64,000 bases of DNA from Halicephalobus mephisto (GCA_009193035.1 SWDT01000058.1:248001-312000), one strand, 5' to 3'; shown: positions 25,805-38,101, counted from the stretch's first letter. Program-made: numbers and translations. The notes: a model not told the origin generated them from the sequence alone.

Positions 25805-25986
25805 GAAAAAAGCGGAAATTTCGTACTTTTTCCACTTTCGATATATGGATTCCTATTCCTCTACTTTTCCCGTTCCAAAAGACCGTTTAGTGGAAAGTGA
25901 ACGTGGATTCTGAATGCCCATTCTAAAAGCTACAAAAAGTGCCATAACTCCCCAAAACTCCGAGTTAATTAAACTTCATTCCCTTG

Positions 25987-28900
25987 TTAGTTGGCGAAAA
26001 CGGCTTGAATGTTTTCGGTGTCAATGTCCTTTTTTCCCTCGAGGAAATAAGTTGTGCAGTTACCTTTCCCCTAAATGACGGAATTAAAAATTTTATTTTG
26101 ATTATAACCAACTTTAATCTCGACAGTTCCTCTCAACTCAGTATGGAACTCAGGATAGTGTTCATTCAGGTTGATTTTGAAAGCTTCGCTGACCTGGATC
26201 ATCTCCGGAACTCCTGTGGATTCCATTCTGGAAGCCACGTTGACAGTGTCTCCGAAGAGACAATATCGAGGAGCTGTCAGTCCGACCACCCCTGCGGCTA
26301 CGGGTCCTGCAAATTTCCAATTATTAAAAAACTACTCTCGACACGAAATATCCTCCTCTACAGTAGTGACATTACAAAAATTGAAGATAAACATTGTTAC
26401 AAAATAATATCAACGTAAATTTTCGGAATTTAGAGTTATCCTAAAAAATAAAAAACCAATTCTGAGTTGTTGGATTTACCATTTTTCGAATTTTATAAAA
26501 TCTATTCATTCTGCGTGGAAAGTCACAAATTGCAAAAATCATATTGTTGTAAGAAATTAAAAGTTTTGCGAAATTGTCTAAAAGCGGATTTTAGGATTGT
26601 TGCAAAGAAAAAAGCGCGAGTGAGGACGAGTCATTTTGGTAATTTACCAACTTTACCAAATTTTCCACTTTTGTAAACCTCGCACCCTTCCCGCGCGAAT
26701 TCAAAAATCTCAAAAAGTTATTATTTTTATAATAGAATTACAAAACTCGTGAAACTTCCTAAATTCCTTACCTGTGTGAAGTCCTAGTCTGATTTTGATT
26801 CGTTGGTTCTTTTTGTGGGGGATTTCGAACCCAAAGAGGAAGGACATCATCTCCAAGGCGACGTCACTGATGTGCATGAGATGTCTGACCCCGTTCTCCT
26901 GGGGTATTCCGGAGACGACCATGTAAGCATCCCCGATGGTCTCCACCTTGTAAGCTTCATGTCTGTTGATGATGTCGTCGAAGCCAGTATAGACGGCGTT
27001 CAGCATCGTCACGACCTCCAGAGGACTAGAAGTGGAGCAGATTGTCGTGAATCCCACAATATCGCTGAACATGACACTGGCGTGTTTGAAAGTCTTCGGT
27101 GGAACAGGCCTTCCCATTTTCAATTCAGAAGCAACGTAAATAGGCAGCAGTTGGGATAGTAGTTTGTCGGCTCGTTTGTTCGCTTCTTCTAACATTCCTG
27201 TTCTTTCTTGGACCAGTTTTTCCAGATTGTTGGCGTATTGTTCCATCATCCTCATCATCTGGTCAACCAAGGACCCTTTGACCTTCAGGTAAGATTCCGT
27301 GTTCAGCCTGACTCTCCGGATACTCGGTCTGATTTCGGCGTTTTCACTCCAGCAGTCTTGCAGAAGAGAAATCAGATCAGGATGGATCTGGCTCCGGTCC
27401 TGAACAGCGGGCTTGTAGGTCCTATTGCCATCTCGAATGTATTCTACAATCTCTAAAATATACAAAAAATGATCAGCCTGAATTTCCACAATTGCCTAAT
27501 CGAAAAGTTTAAAATTCCGAAAGACCAAGGTAGCCAGGCAAAAAACTTGTCCAAACCTTCGATGTTTGAATTCTCAGGGAATGGGAGACTTCTGAAGAGG
27601 ATCTCGTACATGACCATCCCGAAAGAGTAAATGTCCCCGGATTGTCGTCTGTTCTGGCTCTGCTTCAGCCAGTTCTGATCCACATTTCGTCTTCTGTTCT
27701 GTTCTCTATTTTTAAGTTGTTCTGGTGCTTGATACAACATGCCTAAAAATATAATTAATCAAGACTCGTGTTTTAAAACTAAAATGTTCGGACTAGTTGT
27801 TTGTAAAGCTCCAGATTTGTCTTCGCCGTCCTTGAGGGTCTCTTTGCTGATGGCTCCCTGCTTTTCCCACTTCTCAAGAGGATTAGAAACACCGTAATCC
27901 GTCAACTTGACCATCCAGTTTCTGTCGATCAAACAAGCCCACGGGGTCAGACTTCCGTGGTACCCTATGGGAGACAAATGGAGGTACTCCAATCCCAGAG
28001 TGATGTCCCTCACAAAAGCCGCATGGAATTTACTGTCCAAAGCCACCTCATCGTTGTAGATGATGTCTTGGACGGTCCCCCGACTGCAGAACTTCCACAA
28101 GAGAAGCATTTCTTCTTTTTCATTGAAAGCCATTCCCAGGAACGGATTTAGATTATCGTGGACGGCTTGTTTAACCTACGATAGCGATTAGTAAGACAAA
28201 ATTAATTTGCTAATGCAGTTTTACCATTGTCAACATCTGCATATCTTCTCGGGTGAACGTGATAGGACGACGCTGGGGGTACATGTGGAAGGAGGCATGA
28301 GTGTTGGTCCCAATTATCGCCTGCAAATTTATCCACATAGTTGTCATTGGGAAATTAAGAAATTAAAAGTTAAAGTTTCTATGACATTATCTCGATAGGA
28401 ATTTTCAAAAGCTAAAATTACTGTAGAAATAAAAGTCGATTTCCTTAATGAACTGCCAGATTTACCTTTTTTCATTTTTATAAAGTACATTCATCCTACG
28501 CAAGAATTCAAAAATTTCCAAGACTACACTATTACAAAGATTAATAATTTTCTAAAAAACTATAAAATTATTTAAAAATAAAAAACCAATTTTGAGTTGT
28601 CGGATTTACCATTTTTCAACTTTTATAAAATCTATTCATTCTGCGTGGAAAGTCACAAATTGCAAAAATCATATTGTTGTAAGAAATTAAAAGTTTTGCG
28701 AAATTGTCTAAAAGCGGATTTTAGGATTGTTGCAAAGAAAAAAGCGCGAGTGAGGACGAGTCATTTTAGTAATTTACCAACTTTACCAAATTTTCCACTT
28801 TTGTAAACCTCACACCCTTCCCGCGCGAATTCAAAAATGACAAGTGATTTTTTAAACATTTTTTTAAATTTTACAAAACTTACATGATGTTTGTTGACTT

Positions 28901-31900
28901 TGGCCATATTAGAGAGCTTCGTCTTCGTAGATCCGATGGACAGCAATGATTTCACTTCGTCTTCGTTCACAATTCTCATGTCATCACGGAAAATCCTCCA
29001 AGAAGTCCTTGCGAGAGCTTTGTTTTCCCTTTAATTACGAAATTCGAGATGTTTTTAAAACTTTTGACTTACATAATTCTGAATATTATGTATCCGATAA
29101 AAAGGATAAGCAACAAGGCGATGATTAAAGCCCCGATGATGATCATCAAAGTGTAATCGCATCTTTCGTTTCTGTATCCACAAACGGGTTCATCTGCAGG
29201 AAGTCTTCCGTCGATACTCGGCCAGAATCCCGTCTGGACATCCGCAACGTTCAATTCGAAACAACTAGTTTTATTTTTTACTCCGTCACAGTTGGCCACG
29301 GCATAGGGAGTCATTTCGACGACTTTCACCACCTCATCTCTGTTGGGAGCCACGAAGAAAGCCCCGTAGATCCCCGCTCTCTCCGCCAAGTCGTCCATCG
29401 TCACCATCCCCGAGGACACTCCGGTGGCTGAGACAAGACCTAAAGTTTTGTTTTTCAAAAATAAAAAATGTTCTATCAAACTCTTCTCTTTGTTGCTAGA
29501 GTTGTTTGAAGTTGTTACTAGTGAAACTAGGCCTGAAGAAAGAGTGTACTGTAGGATTAGTGGAAGAAAGTCAAATGCAAAAGTGTACACTCTCGAGAGC
29601 TCGAGATTTAAAAAGAATTAGGATTAGTGACAAACAAGCGACTTTCGAGATCACTCGAATTTATCAATTTCTCATTCAAATCTAATTTTAAAATCGTGAC
29701 TAAGTTATTTCAAAAAAATATTATTTACAATAATGGGCAAAAGTAATGAAAGTTTTTTATTTTTAATTCTGTAATCGTTTAATTATATATTACTTCAATG
29801 CCAATGCTGTGTAGCTCCTATCAGTTGCTTTAACAATAACTAATTTTAAGCGGATAAAGAAATTTTCACGGAAAACGATGCGAGATTTCAGGTTTTTGGC
29901 GCAATAAAAATACTGCAATTTTCTCTTTCGCTGTTTGGTTTTCAGGTAATTTTTACTTTTCCTTCCTTTTGTCTTTAGTTTAAAATTTTAGCTATGGTGA
30001 ACCATAAATATAATTCATTATATCTCGAAGAAAAGGTTGTTCAAGCCATATGTATGGGTAAAAAGAAGTGTGATGTTTCCAAAACTTTTTTGATTTCAGA
30101 ATCGACAACTTTGAGATGGACCAAGATATTTGAAAAGAGAATAACTTTAGTTTTTTGTCGAAAGTTCGGGAAACTTCAAGATTCATCGGTCATCGAATGA
30201 AGAAAACCTCCAAAGGTAATCCGTTGGTGACAGCCTCATATATCAAAAGTGCCGTTCGCGGTGTAAACAATGGTTCGATGAGCGTGTGTACTGTACAATG
30301 GCAGCTGAGAGAATCTGATCTTTATAATTATCACGGAATTAAGAAACCGTTAGCTTCACCGAAGAATCAGAAAGCGAGATTGCACTGTGCTTGGGAACAC
30401 CGATTATGAACATTTGATATGTGGGTGAACATTTTGTAGTGATTAATCAGCCTTCCAATTGTTTAACAACGAAGTTATCTATTGGATTAGACATCCTTTG
30501 ATGTAAGATGCGATCAAATGTATCAAATCCCAAAAGTTAAGAACGATGATGGAACACCCATGATTTGGGGATGTTTTTCGGCATTCGATGTTGGACTCCT
30601 AATGCAAATTAATGATATACTATATGCTGTGAAGTTTGCTGATATCTTGGAGAATTATGCTTCCCTGTGCTCGTCAAAATATAGGAAACAATTGAATATT
30701 TCAATAAGACAATAACAAAAAACGTTTCCAAGTTGGTGGAGAAATGACTCCATAAGCACAAAATTAATATCTTGACCGATTCACTCGCTAAAACTGAATC
30801 CTATTGAACATATCTAGAATGAAATTGAAGGAAAATGTCGTGGTCAAAAGGTTAGAAATTAAACTAAATTAAGCACATGTAGATTAATGTTAGTCAGTCC
30901 TTTATCGACAAATTGCTTCAATCAATGATTAGAGCTCATAGCTTTGCAACTGATTATTAAGTTTGTTTATAGATTTTGTGGTTAGAGTAAATTTCTCAGA
31001 CAAAACTTGCAATACTTTTATCGCACCAAAAACCTGAAATCTCGTGTCGTTTTCCGCGAAAATTTCTTTATCCGCTTAAAATTAGCTATTGTTAAAGCAA
31101 CTGATAGGAGCTACACTGCATTGGCATTGAAGTAACAGATAATTAAACGATTACAGAATTAAAAATAAAAAACTTTCATTACTTTTACCCAATATTGTAT
31201 AAAAGATTTTTAAAAAACGAATTCTATTTAGTAAAAAATTAAAAAATTAATTTTTTCTTTAAAACAAATGTGAAGTTAATTTTTAAAAGTTTGAAGTTAT
31301 AACGATCGGACAATAATTATGGAATAAAAAAACTGGTATAAAGACCAGGGAAATTGTTTTTTAATTTCGAAAGTGAAAGTCGAGCTGACAATGTGGGAAA
31401 TTCAAAAATTGTAAATAGTCCAAAAATAATATAATCAGAGAAAATGATCGACTTTCTAACTATTTAAATTAAAAATTACAATGAATTTTAACAAATATGA
31501 AAACCTAAGTTTCAGACATTCTTCATGTTTTTAACGTGTTTTAATAAATGGGTATATTTTTGGAAGTAATATGTGAGCTACTAAACCAGTAAATTTTGAA
31601 TTATTTAGTGAAGTCTCTAAGTCGCTTGTTTTGGAATCTCGAAACCCAAACCAACCTGGGAAGCTCATTCTTCTCATCTTGTTCCACAGGAACCTTCCAT
31701 CATTGATGATTTTCGGATCTCCAGTCTCATTTAGAGCCATCCGAACTGCTAGAGCATATAGCTTCATAGCATCATAGAGATGGATGTACCCATACAGATT
31801 CTGCATGTTCAGTTGATCTACCGTAATCCCATTGGCTTCAACTCTTTCTCTGAATGGAGTGATGAGGGTGTTGTCGAATCCGTTGACGTCATCAACAATG

Positions 31901-33187
31901 ATGGCGTTAGCGAAGTTATCTTTTACGTTCTGGAGGAGTTGACCGTCATTCCCGATCCATGGAGCGGTTTCCTTGGCTTCTGCCTGGAGCCAGGGGAGGA
32001 CGTAGACGTAGTCGTGGGTGTTCATGTTGTTCGTGATGGCTGCCTGCATGAACTCCCGGGTCATTTCTCGAGTTGCGGAAAAGACACAGACGATAACTAA
32101 AAATCCAAGATTACTGTAGTTTTTTCTTAGAATCCTCACTTCTGGCGCTGTTCTTGACTTCATCCAAGTACCCACTTGAAAGAATAGTCTTAGTATCGGC
32201 GTTTTCGTCGAATAGAACTTTTTTGACTACAGTAATTTGCTTCAAGTGGAAGATTTCCTCAAAGGCAGTGGTTCGTTCGAAGGCGAGAGTTCCAGTGTTG
32301 GTGATGATGGAGACCTTCGCCCATCCATAGTGCTTCAGAAGGGCATAGACGGCCAAAGCAAGGGAATTCGTCGTTCTGAGGGACACTCGAGCTTGGGTTT
32401 TGTAGATTGTCTTGTCGGCGAAGGCATTGCTCGAGGCCATGTAGCCAATGATCGGGACGTTCCAGTAGGCTGCCATCTTCGAAACGGCATCCATTTCTGG
32501 AAAAAAATTCGTAACAATCATACTCAATTTCATCAGCAAAATCAAGAAATTTTTTGCGAAATTATCTCGAGACGAATCTTTAGAATTATTTAGAAAATTC
32601 AAAAATTATTATTCATTCGGAAGCTGAATAGATTCTGGAAGACTTCAGAATCTCCTACTGAATGATAGAAGATTATACAAATTTTCAGAATCCTTCATCG
32701 GATTTTAGATGATTTTGAAAATTTGCTCGGGAAAGTTTATTTTAGAAGCTTCTACAGTACTGTAGTTACGTAAGAAATTCGACAAACCTGCGTTACAGTA
32801 TGGTCCAATGAAGGCCTTGACGTTCTGTTGATGGTACATGTCAGCCCCTACGGCGACGCCTTCGAAGGACTCCCCGCACCCGTTCTGGGAGAGGATTCTG
32901 GAAGTTAGACGTCAATTATAACTTGATAGTTTTTAAACTTACTCGATGTCGAAATCGTCGGCCAGAATGCCTTCCTTCCAGAGCTCCTTCCGACAGATCT
33001 CCAGAATCGCTTCGGACTTGGGCATGGCGTTGACGGCTCCGATGTGCCCGACTCGGATCCTCATTTTGTCGATGGTGGATTCATTTGCTCCCAGAGTCGT
33101 CTTCAAAAGACAGAAACCGATAAAAACGACCGTCTTCCACATTTTTGGAAGACGAATTAACATCTCCATCTTTGGTAAACGAAACAT
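25987..33187 (-). CDS. Receptor-type guanylate cyclase
   Basis: Twelve exons: 32943-33187, 32788-32897, 32140-32496, 31656-32096, 29073-29439, 28884-29028, 28225-28320, 27794-28175, 27557-27742, 26772-27452, 26113-26306 and 25987-26070, joining to 1095 residues. It has an N-terminal signal ([13 protein letters not shown], preceded by 15 residues if the first Met is used). The ligand-binding region contains [28 protein letters not shown] and [19 protein letters not shown] membrane helix lies at about 482-505. A kinase-homology domain lacks a catalytic HRD ([13 protein letters not shown]). The cyclase domain keeps metal Asp residues in FSDIVGFT and GDAY, base-recognising Glu in KVETIGDAY and Cys in [10 protein letters not shown], and Arg in ASRMES. 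It should therefore make cGMP, typically in worm sensory neurons. Gene-specific orthology within the large gcy family cannot be set. The intron 29440-31655 houses a transposon on the opposite strand. Confidence 0.92.
26444..26708. repeat. 265-base intronic repeat, copy 1
   Basis: This lies in the intron 26307-26771 of the guanylate cyclase gene. It is collinear without indels with 28574-28838 (offset 2130) and differs at only a few positions. It includes the GC-richer word AAAAAAGCGCGAGTGAGGAC. No clear inverted termini were seen. Confidence 0.9.
28574..28838. repeat. 265-base intronic repeat, copy 2
   Basis: This is the second copy of the 26444-26708 sequence, in the intron 28321-28883 of the same gene and in the same orientation. 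Confidence 0.9.
29728..31197 (+). mobile_element. Tc1/mariner-type DNA transposon with long inverted repeats
   Basis: Bounded by TA on both sides, with termini starting CAATAATGGGCAAAAGTAAT on the left and CAATATTGGGTAAAAGTAAT read inward from the right. The inverted repeats extend about 200 bases and are more than 90% alike by eye. Total length is about 1470 bases. It carries a broken transposase on the plus strand. It lies inside a guanylate cyclase intron in antisense orientation and leaves the splice sites intact. The long inverted repeats resemble the Tc3 style more than Tc1 itself. Confidence 0.9.
29994..30960 (+). pseudogene. Degenerate Tc1-type transposase
   Basis: Fragments in different frames follow the order of a Tc1-family transposase. 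A helix-turn-helix-like start comes first ([20 protein letters not shown]). A middle piece has [12 protein letters not shown] and [10 protein letters not shown], then [11 protein letters not shown] and LMQINDILY. Near 30795-30820 is a remnant LNPIEHI followed by a stop, in place of the usual NPIEHxW motif. Several frameshifts and stops separate the pieces, so no active enzyme is made from this copy. Confidence 0.85.
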
Positions 33188-34992
33188 ACAAAACCCGCCT
33201 CACTTTCTGATCCGTCTCGGAATGCCTCTTATCCCCACTTCGTTGATTGACCAAGCCAGGATTCACTCCAGTTGATTAACACTCATACTTGGATTAGGGA
33301 TAAGCTTAATGACTCCAACTGAAGGATTTCGAAAATACTTTGGCCACAGAGTAGAGTCAAGAAATAAAAACGACTTCAGTAATTTCGAACAGTAAAACAA
33401 GAACTAATTCAGTTTCGAACAAATTCTAGAAAATTCGTGTCAGGACGATTTCGTAGGAAAATTTATTTTTTAGTTTTTCTAATAGAATAGTCATAATTTA
33501 AAATTCTTTTAACATTATTATAAATGCAAAATATCCATTTTCGGTCTTAACTAGAAAGTTCTGAAAATTCGTGTCAGGACAGTTTTAAAACAGTTTTTTT
33601 AAATTTTCCTAATATGATAATTATAATTTAAAACCTTATAGAATTACACAAACATTAATTTTTACACTGTTAAATCTCAACTAAAAAATTCTGAAAATTC
33701 GTGTCGAGACTATTTTGTTGAAAAAGTTTTTTTTAATTTTAAAATGTCTATATTTCGTTCTCTAATGCTACAAGAACTCCAGAATTACTGCTAAAACTAA
33801 TTCTTTATTTTTACTGATTATATATCAACATTAGTTGAGTAATCTACAGAATCTGCTATTTTCGAATAATCTTCTACAGTATCCATCGTAATTTCATGCT
33901 TATTGATAAAACGAGCAAAGTACCTCGTTTCTGGAGAGTACTGTAGTATTAGTTGTAATCTGTTCAACGTCCATAAGTACTTTCATACGTAACCATTGAC
34001 CCTCAAAAATGGACAGGGGGTTATGTGTCCCGTATAATTAAATTTAAAAATTTCTAATTAAAAAAAAAATATTTAAAAAAATTACAAAATTACATAAAAC
34101 TACGAAACGATATTTTAGCTTACTGTAGTTTCCGGAAATCCCCTTCGAGACAACTTTGCAGGAATTTCTTAACTTGTTATAATATAATTGTTAATTAAAG
34201 ATTGCTTTTTAGTGGGAAATGACCGTCGTTGGAACAATTCTAACGTGATTTTTAAATTTTTCATATACAAATTTTTCAGATGAGTCTCCAGAAGATTTAA
34301 TTTTGAACTTTTAATTCAAAGTTGTTTTTTCAAACTTCTGGAGAAAATATATATTATGATTTACTACTAACACGATTCTTCTGAAGCTTACATAGTATGT
34401 CCCAAAAAGTCATGCCATTCAATCATAACTTCTTCCAAAATAGATGTATGAGAATCATATTTCGTAGATACATGTAGCACTTTGAGATCTACTATTTGAA
34501 CTTTCAATCATCTCTCAAAGCCTATCGCTTCGGGAGTTATAATGCAGAATACAAACTTTTCCCTAATAAAAAATCCCGAAACTTGTCCCACATAACTCAC
34601 TTCAGAAACCACAAATAAAATCTATTTCTACCGTTTTCCCAAGGGCAATCCCTTCTATATCGTAACCACTAATAAATATTTCTTCATTGTCTACGATTCC
34701 CTAGAATCTTCTTACAGTACTTACTTAGTTACCTATATTCATGAATTTCTCCACAAAATTCAAAATCCTTGTTCATATTCTTGGTTCCAAGCTGATTTAC
34801 GAAACCGAGATTTGCTAAGCGAAAGAAGGAATTATCCAAGTCGTGGCAGTGGAATTAAAAGACACAGGGATCAACTTACTAATGTTTCGTTTTGACAATC
34901 GATATCTGGACTTAATAAGTGGAATTTCCTTTAAAAAAGTCAAGCTTAATAATTACATCTATCTGTTACAACTTGCAAAATAATAAATTATA
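33188..34992. other. Spacer upstream of the guanylate cyclase
   Basis: This contains the promoter side of the guanylate cyclase gene. Three copies of the AAAATTCGTGTC(A/G)(A/G)GAC word sit at about 33430, 33570 and 33695. A stretch from about 34395 starting TATGTCCCAAAAAGTCATG resembles the end of a DNA transposon, but no partner end was found. No gene is supported. Confidence 0.45.
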
Positions 34993-35849
34993 TCACATTT
35001 CGGTTGGACGGGTAAAGCGGCGTCTTCTAGCAGGATTAGACAACACGTTTCTTGCAATATGGAAACTGCTAGCCATAGATGCAGTCAAATCGCTAACGGA
35101 AGGATTCGAATACGACTGAAGAGTCGCCACACTGGTCGAGGAAACTGATCTCGTTGTAGTTTTGACAGGTCCTAGAACCCCATTCATCCATGCCTTCTGG
35201 ATATGACGAGGTAGAAAGACACAAACAGGTGGAGGATCTCTTTTGATCAATTCGAAGCCGTAACTCATCGCTTGCCGTCCATCATCGTACTAAAATTAGT
35301 GCACTATTCTTTCTTCATCTTCTCTAATCAGAAACTAACCTTCTGTTGGGGATATTGACTAGGATCATAACCATCTTTGTTGGCAGAAACAAATGGAAGC
35401 CGATCCAAAGGATAGTCGTCAAAAAAGTCTGGAGGCATATATCATGATGGAGCAAATACATTGGATATAGGAGCAGGAGTCGAGAGAATGTGTTCCAATC
35501 CATGACACTTTTCCCAGTCGAAGGAGTAAGTTGAGTAATTACACACCGGAGACTGGTTATCCTAAATAATGGACATTAATATGAAATATTAGAACTGAAC
35601 ATACATATCTCCAGTAACTTTCGATGATTTCTCTAGGACGATGGCTAATGGCTTCTTTAGTCAGCTGGATCAGATAGGGGACGACTTTGTTCCATTCCTT
35701 CAGAGAATAATAAGAAAAAAATGATTAAAACCAATCTCCTTAGTCACTGGGAAAGATTTCGTGGTTGTCTTAAAGTAACGGAGAGCATCATAGAAGGGAT
35801 CATCTTCATTGGGAACACGGAATTCAAAAGAAGAACATTCAGAAGACAT
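34993..35849 (-). pseudogene. Unrecognised protein with RIIa-like segment; in-frame TGA
   Basis: Exons 35748-35849, 35605-35697, 35340-35561 and 34993-35289 join in frame from MSSECSSFEFRVPNEDDPFY to the final TAA, 237 codons. Exon 2 encodes VVPYLIQLTKEAISHRP then REIIESYWRY, which resembles the RIIa/R2D2 dimerisation-docking fold of PKA-anchoring partners such as ropporin; this is inference. The rest (SFDWEKCHGLEHIL, PPPVCVFLPRHIQKAW, a Ser/Thr/Arg-rich end) is not recognised. Codon 40 of exon 3 (35442-35444) is TGA, although the sequence on both sides still reads as protein and the splice phases hold. Either the gene is newly dead, the base is an assembly error, or the stop is read through. 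The exon 2 acceptor is an unusual CTGAAG. It is divergent from the H2B gene, 194 bases away. Confidence 0.55.
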
Positions 35850-36043
35850 ATTTTCATGAAGACTTTAAAAAAGATAGTTTCGAAATAGACGAAATTGAAC
35901 CAAGTTAGTTCAATAGAATCTCACAACGAAAGACTGCACAATTCTGGTTCTGTAGCTTTCTGGACATAATTTTTCCCGCGCTTTTGATTTATCCAACTTC
36001 TTATTTTCCGTCTGTTTTCTTCACTCTGTAATCCTGTGTCGTC

Positions 36044-36452
36044 ATGGCCAGAACCAAGAAGGACGCTGAAAAGTCTTCCAGCAAGAAGAGTGAAGGCATC
36101 AAGAAGAGAAGCAAAGCCCGGAAGGAGACCTTCTCCGTCTACATTCATCGCGTGTTAAAACAGGTTCATCCCGACACCGGTGAGGTTTATTGTTATCTGA
36201 ATGTTAATGTGATTAATATAGAGCACTTCAGGCATCTCCTCTAAAGCGATGGCTATCATGAATTCCTTCGTCCTGGACACCTTTGAGCGTATTGCCGCTG
36301 AAGCTTCGCGTCTGATCCAGATCAACAGAAAGAACACGATGAGCTCTCGTGACATCCAAACTGCCGTCCGTCTCGTTCTTCCAGGTGAACTTTCCAAGCA
36401 CGCTGTTTCCGAAGGCACCAAGGCGGTCACCAAGTACGCCGCTTCCAAGTGA
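36044..36452 (+). CDS. Histone H2B variant with an intron
   Basis: Exons 36044-36179 and 36232-36452 give 118 residues. The histone fold is clear: [14 protein letters not shown] across the splice, [20 protein letters not shown], then [20 protein letters not shown] and [11 protein letters not shown]. The N-terminal tail ([18 protein letters not shown]) differs from core worm H2B, as does the alpha2-loop segment [16 protein letters not shown] 52-base intron splits the gene after PDT, whereas core histone genes usually lack introns. I see no histone 3' stem-loop after the stop. It is therefore likely a polyadenylated, replication-independent or tissue-restricted variant. Product: nucleosomal H2B. 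Confidence 0.93.
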
Positions 36453-36657
36453 GTTGTTTCTTTTTCAATATTTTTGTTTTATTGACCAGTTGTTTTGTGA
36501 CCGTAATTAATTAGGTTTAGGATAAAGTACTCTAATTATCAGAACTTTTAACTTATTGATTTTCATGCTCGCCATGTTTCGTCGGAATCAAGTGCACTTG
36601 AATATATCGACATTTCTGTCCCATTTGGTCTCACTCTGATTCATTCAGGAAATTCTG

Positions 36658-38101
36658 ATGAACAGAAACTTTTTGATTTTTTTCCCTGTTTATTCAATTA
36701 TTTTCTCTTTTGTTTACTTTTATCACCGCGAAGGAGTCCTAGATAACACCCCCTTGGGCTACGTGAGTGCTGTCTCTGGGGAATGGAAAAGAGGATACTG
36801 TATCTATGGAAATGTACTCGAGAGGGAATATAAGGATGAGAATGTAATTTCCTTGATCTTGCATGCGAGTCAAGATAGAGTTGATGGAAGGATTGCTGAA
36901 CAAGTAAGGTTACTGTAGAATGATTAGTAGTATTGTCTGTCTTTCAGGTAAAGAACTGGAACTCTTCAGTTTCCCTCGCTGTTGTCCTTGATGACGGGGC
37001 ACTAGATCCTGTTTCTTGTTTCTTTCGGAAATTACTTCCCATCTGGTCCAAGGTTAAATTCCTTCTCAGTGTTCATCTTCTGATTCCACACCAATCCACC
37101 GACTGTCCTACTCTGGAATTCACTAAAAACCAAGCATTCCCGTGCCATTCGACACCTACCGTATCCCGATTAGATATATCCAAGATAACTTCCTACCCAG
37201 TTAATCTCGCGAGGAATGCAGCCAGGTCCTTTGTGACTTCGAGGTTTATCCTGATAGCGGATTTGGATCACTTTTTTTCCAAATCTTTCGAGGCCAAAAT
37301 GCGAGCCCTGGCAGAGGACTTTTACCAGGACGAAAACAACCACAAAACGGTTCTCGTTTATCGTATCTTCGAAGTCGCCGATGGTTATTATAAAGGATTT
37401 GATCCCTTGACCAAGAAGAGATTAAAAAGTCTTCTACGAAACAAGAAAGCCAGAGAATTCCACTCTTCTTTCGGGAATGGCCACCAGATTCCCTTTCTAA
37501 AAGAATGGCTAGAAGAGGATTCAGAAGGCATTCAATTCTACAAAGAGTAAGTTTTCTTTTCTGAATCACTAAAATTGACAACCTTCCAGCTACACCTCTT
37601 CCAATTGGGAACCCCAATTCGTGTCCTTGCCGTTCATTCCTTTCCACGACGAAAGCTTTCTCTACCCCAGGAAAGACAACACTGTCCTCGTGAGTTCCTC
37701 AAACGGCCGTACGACAGTTACTCCCGCTAATTTCGAAATTTTCCTTTTTCGAATTACTCTTGGATTGGTTTAAAATGCCAATATGGCAGTCAAAGTATCA
37801 AAAACTAGAAAAAAATCCAGCCTTACAAAGCAACAACTGTCATACAGTCTCCCAAACAACCAAAAATAATCCTAATTCTCTTTAGCGTTGGGAAATGTGC
37901 CGATCTAATTTCACCTTCACCATCGTCTTCAACCACTTCATGTACCATAGAGGATTCAAGTCCTTCAAAACCCACCGCCTCCTCGACAGAGCCAGGGCAA
38001 AAATCCAAAAAGAAACAAGATCTGCTTTCCTAGAATTCGACCAAAGAATGGATTTCCTTTATCCAAAAACAAAAAAATCTTGTCCAAACCCTAGAATTTA
38101 G
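36658..38101 (+). CDS. Type II membrane glycosyltransferase, GT49 (LARGE/B4GAT1-like, bgnt type)
   Basis: Exons 36658-36903, 36948-37546, 37590-37689 and 37886-38101 give 386 residues. A short cytoplasmic end is followed by a signal-anchor helix (FLIFFPVYSIIFSFVYFY), as in Golgi enzymes. The core has YPVNLARNAARSF then ILIADLDHFF with a DLD metal/sugar-nucleotide motif, FVSLPFIPFHDESFLYPR, and a late FNHFMYHRGFKSFKTHR segment. These fit glycosyltransferase family 49, which transfers glucuronic acid or N-acetylglucosamine in worm and vertebrate glycans. The acceptor is not predictable. The last intron (196 bases) is longer than the others. The stop codon overlaps the stop of the convergent gene at 38098. 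Exact orthology is unknown. Confidence 0.82.

Larger units (their letters stand above)
24139..25986. other. AT-rich spacer holding several repeat arrays
   Basis: No gene is supported; the minus ORF at 24798-25082 is made of repeats. Contents are a 32-base tandem repeat near 24907-24980, and from about 25060 to 25860 a diverged array marked by GATATATGAAATTT-like words spaced about 130-170 bases apart, including a recent duplication at 25561-25804. Confidence 0.6.

Noticed and set aside
34395..34520. Transposon-end-like TATGTCCCAAAAAGTCATG
   Set aside because: No inverted partner or transposase fragment was found, so it is recorded only in the spacer note.
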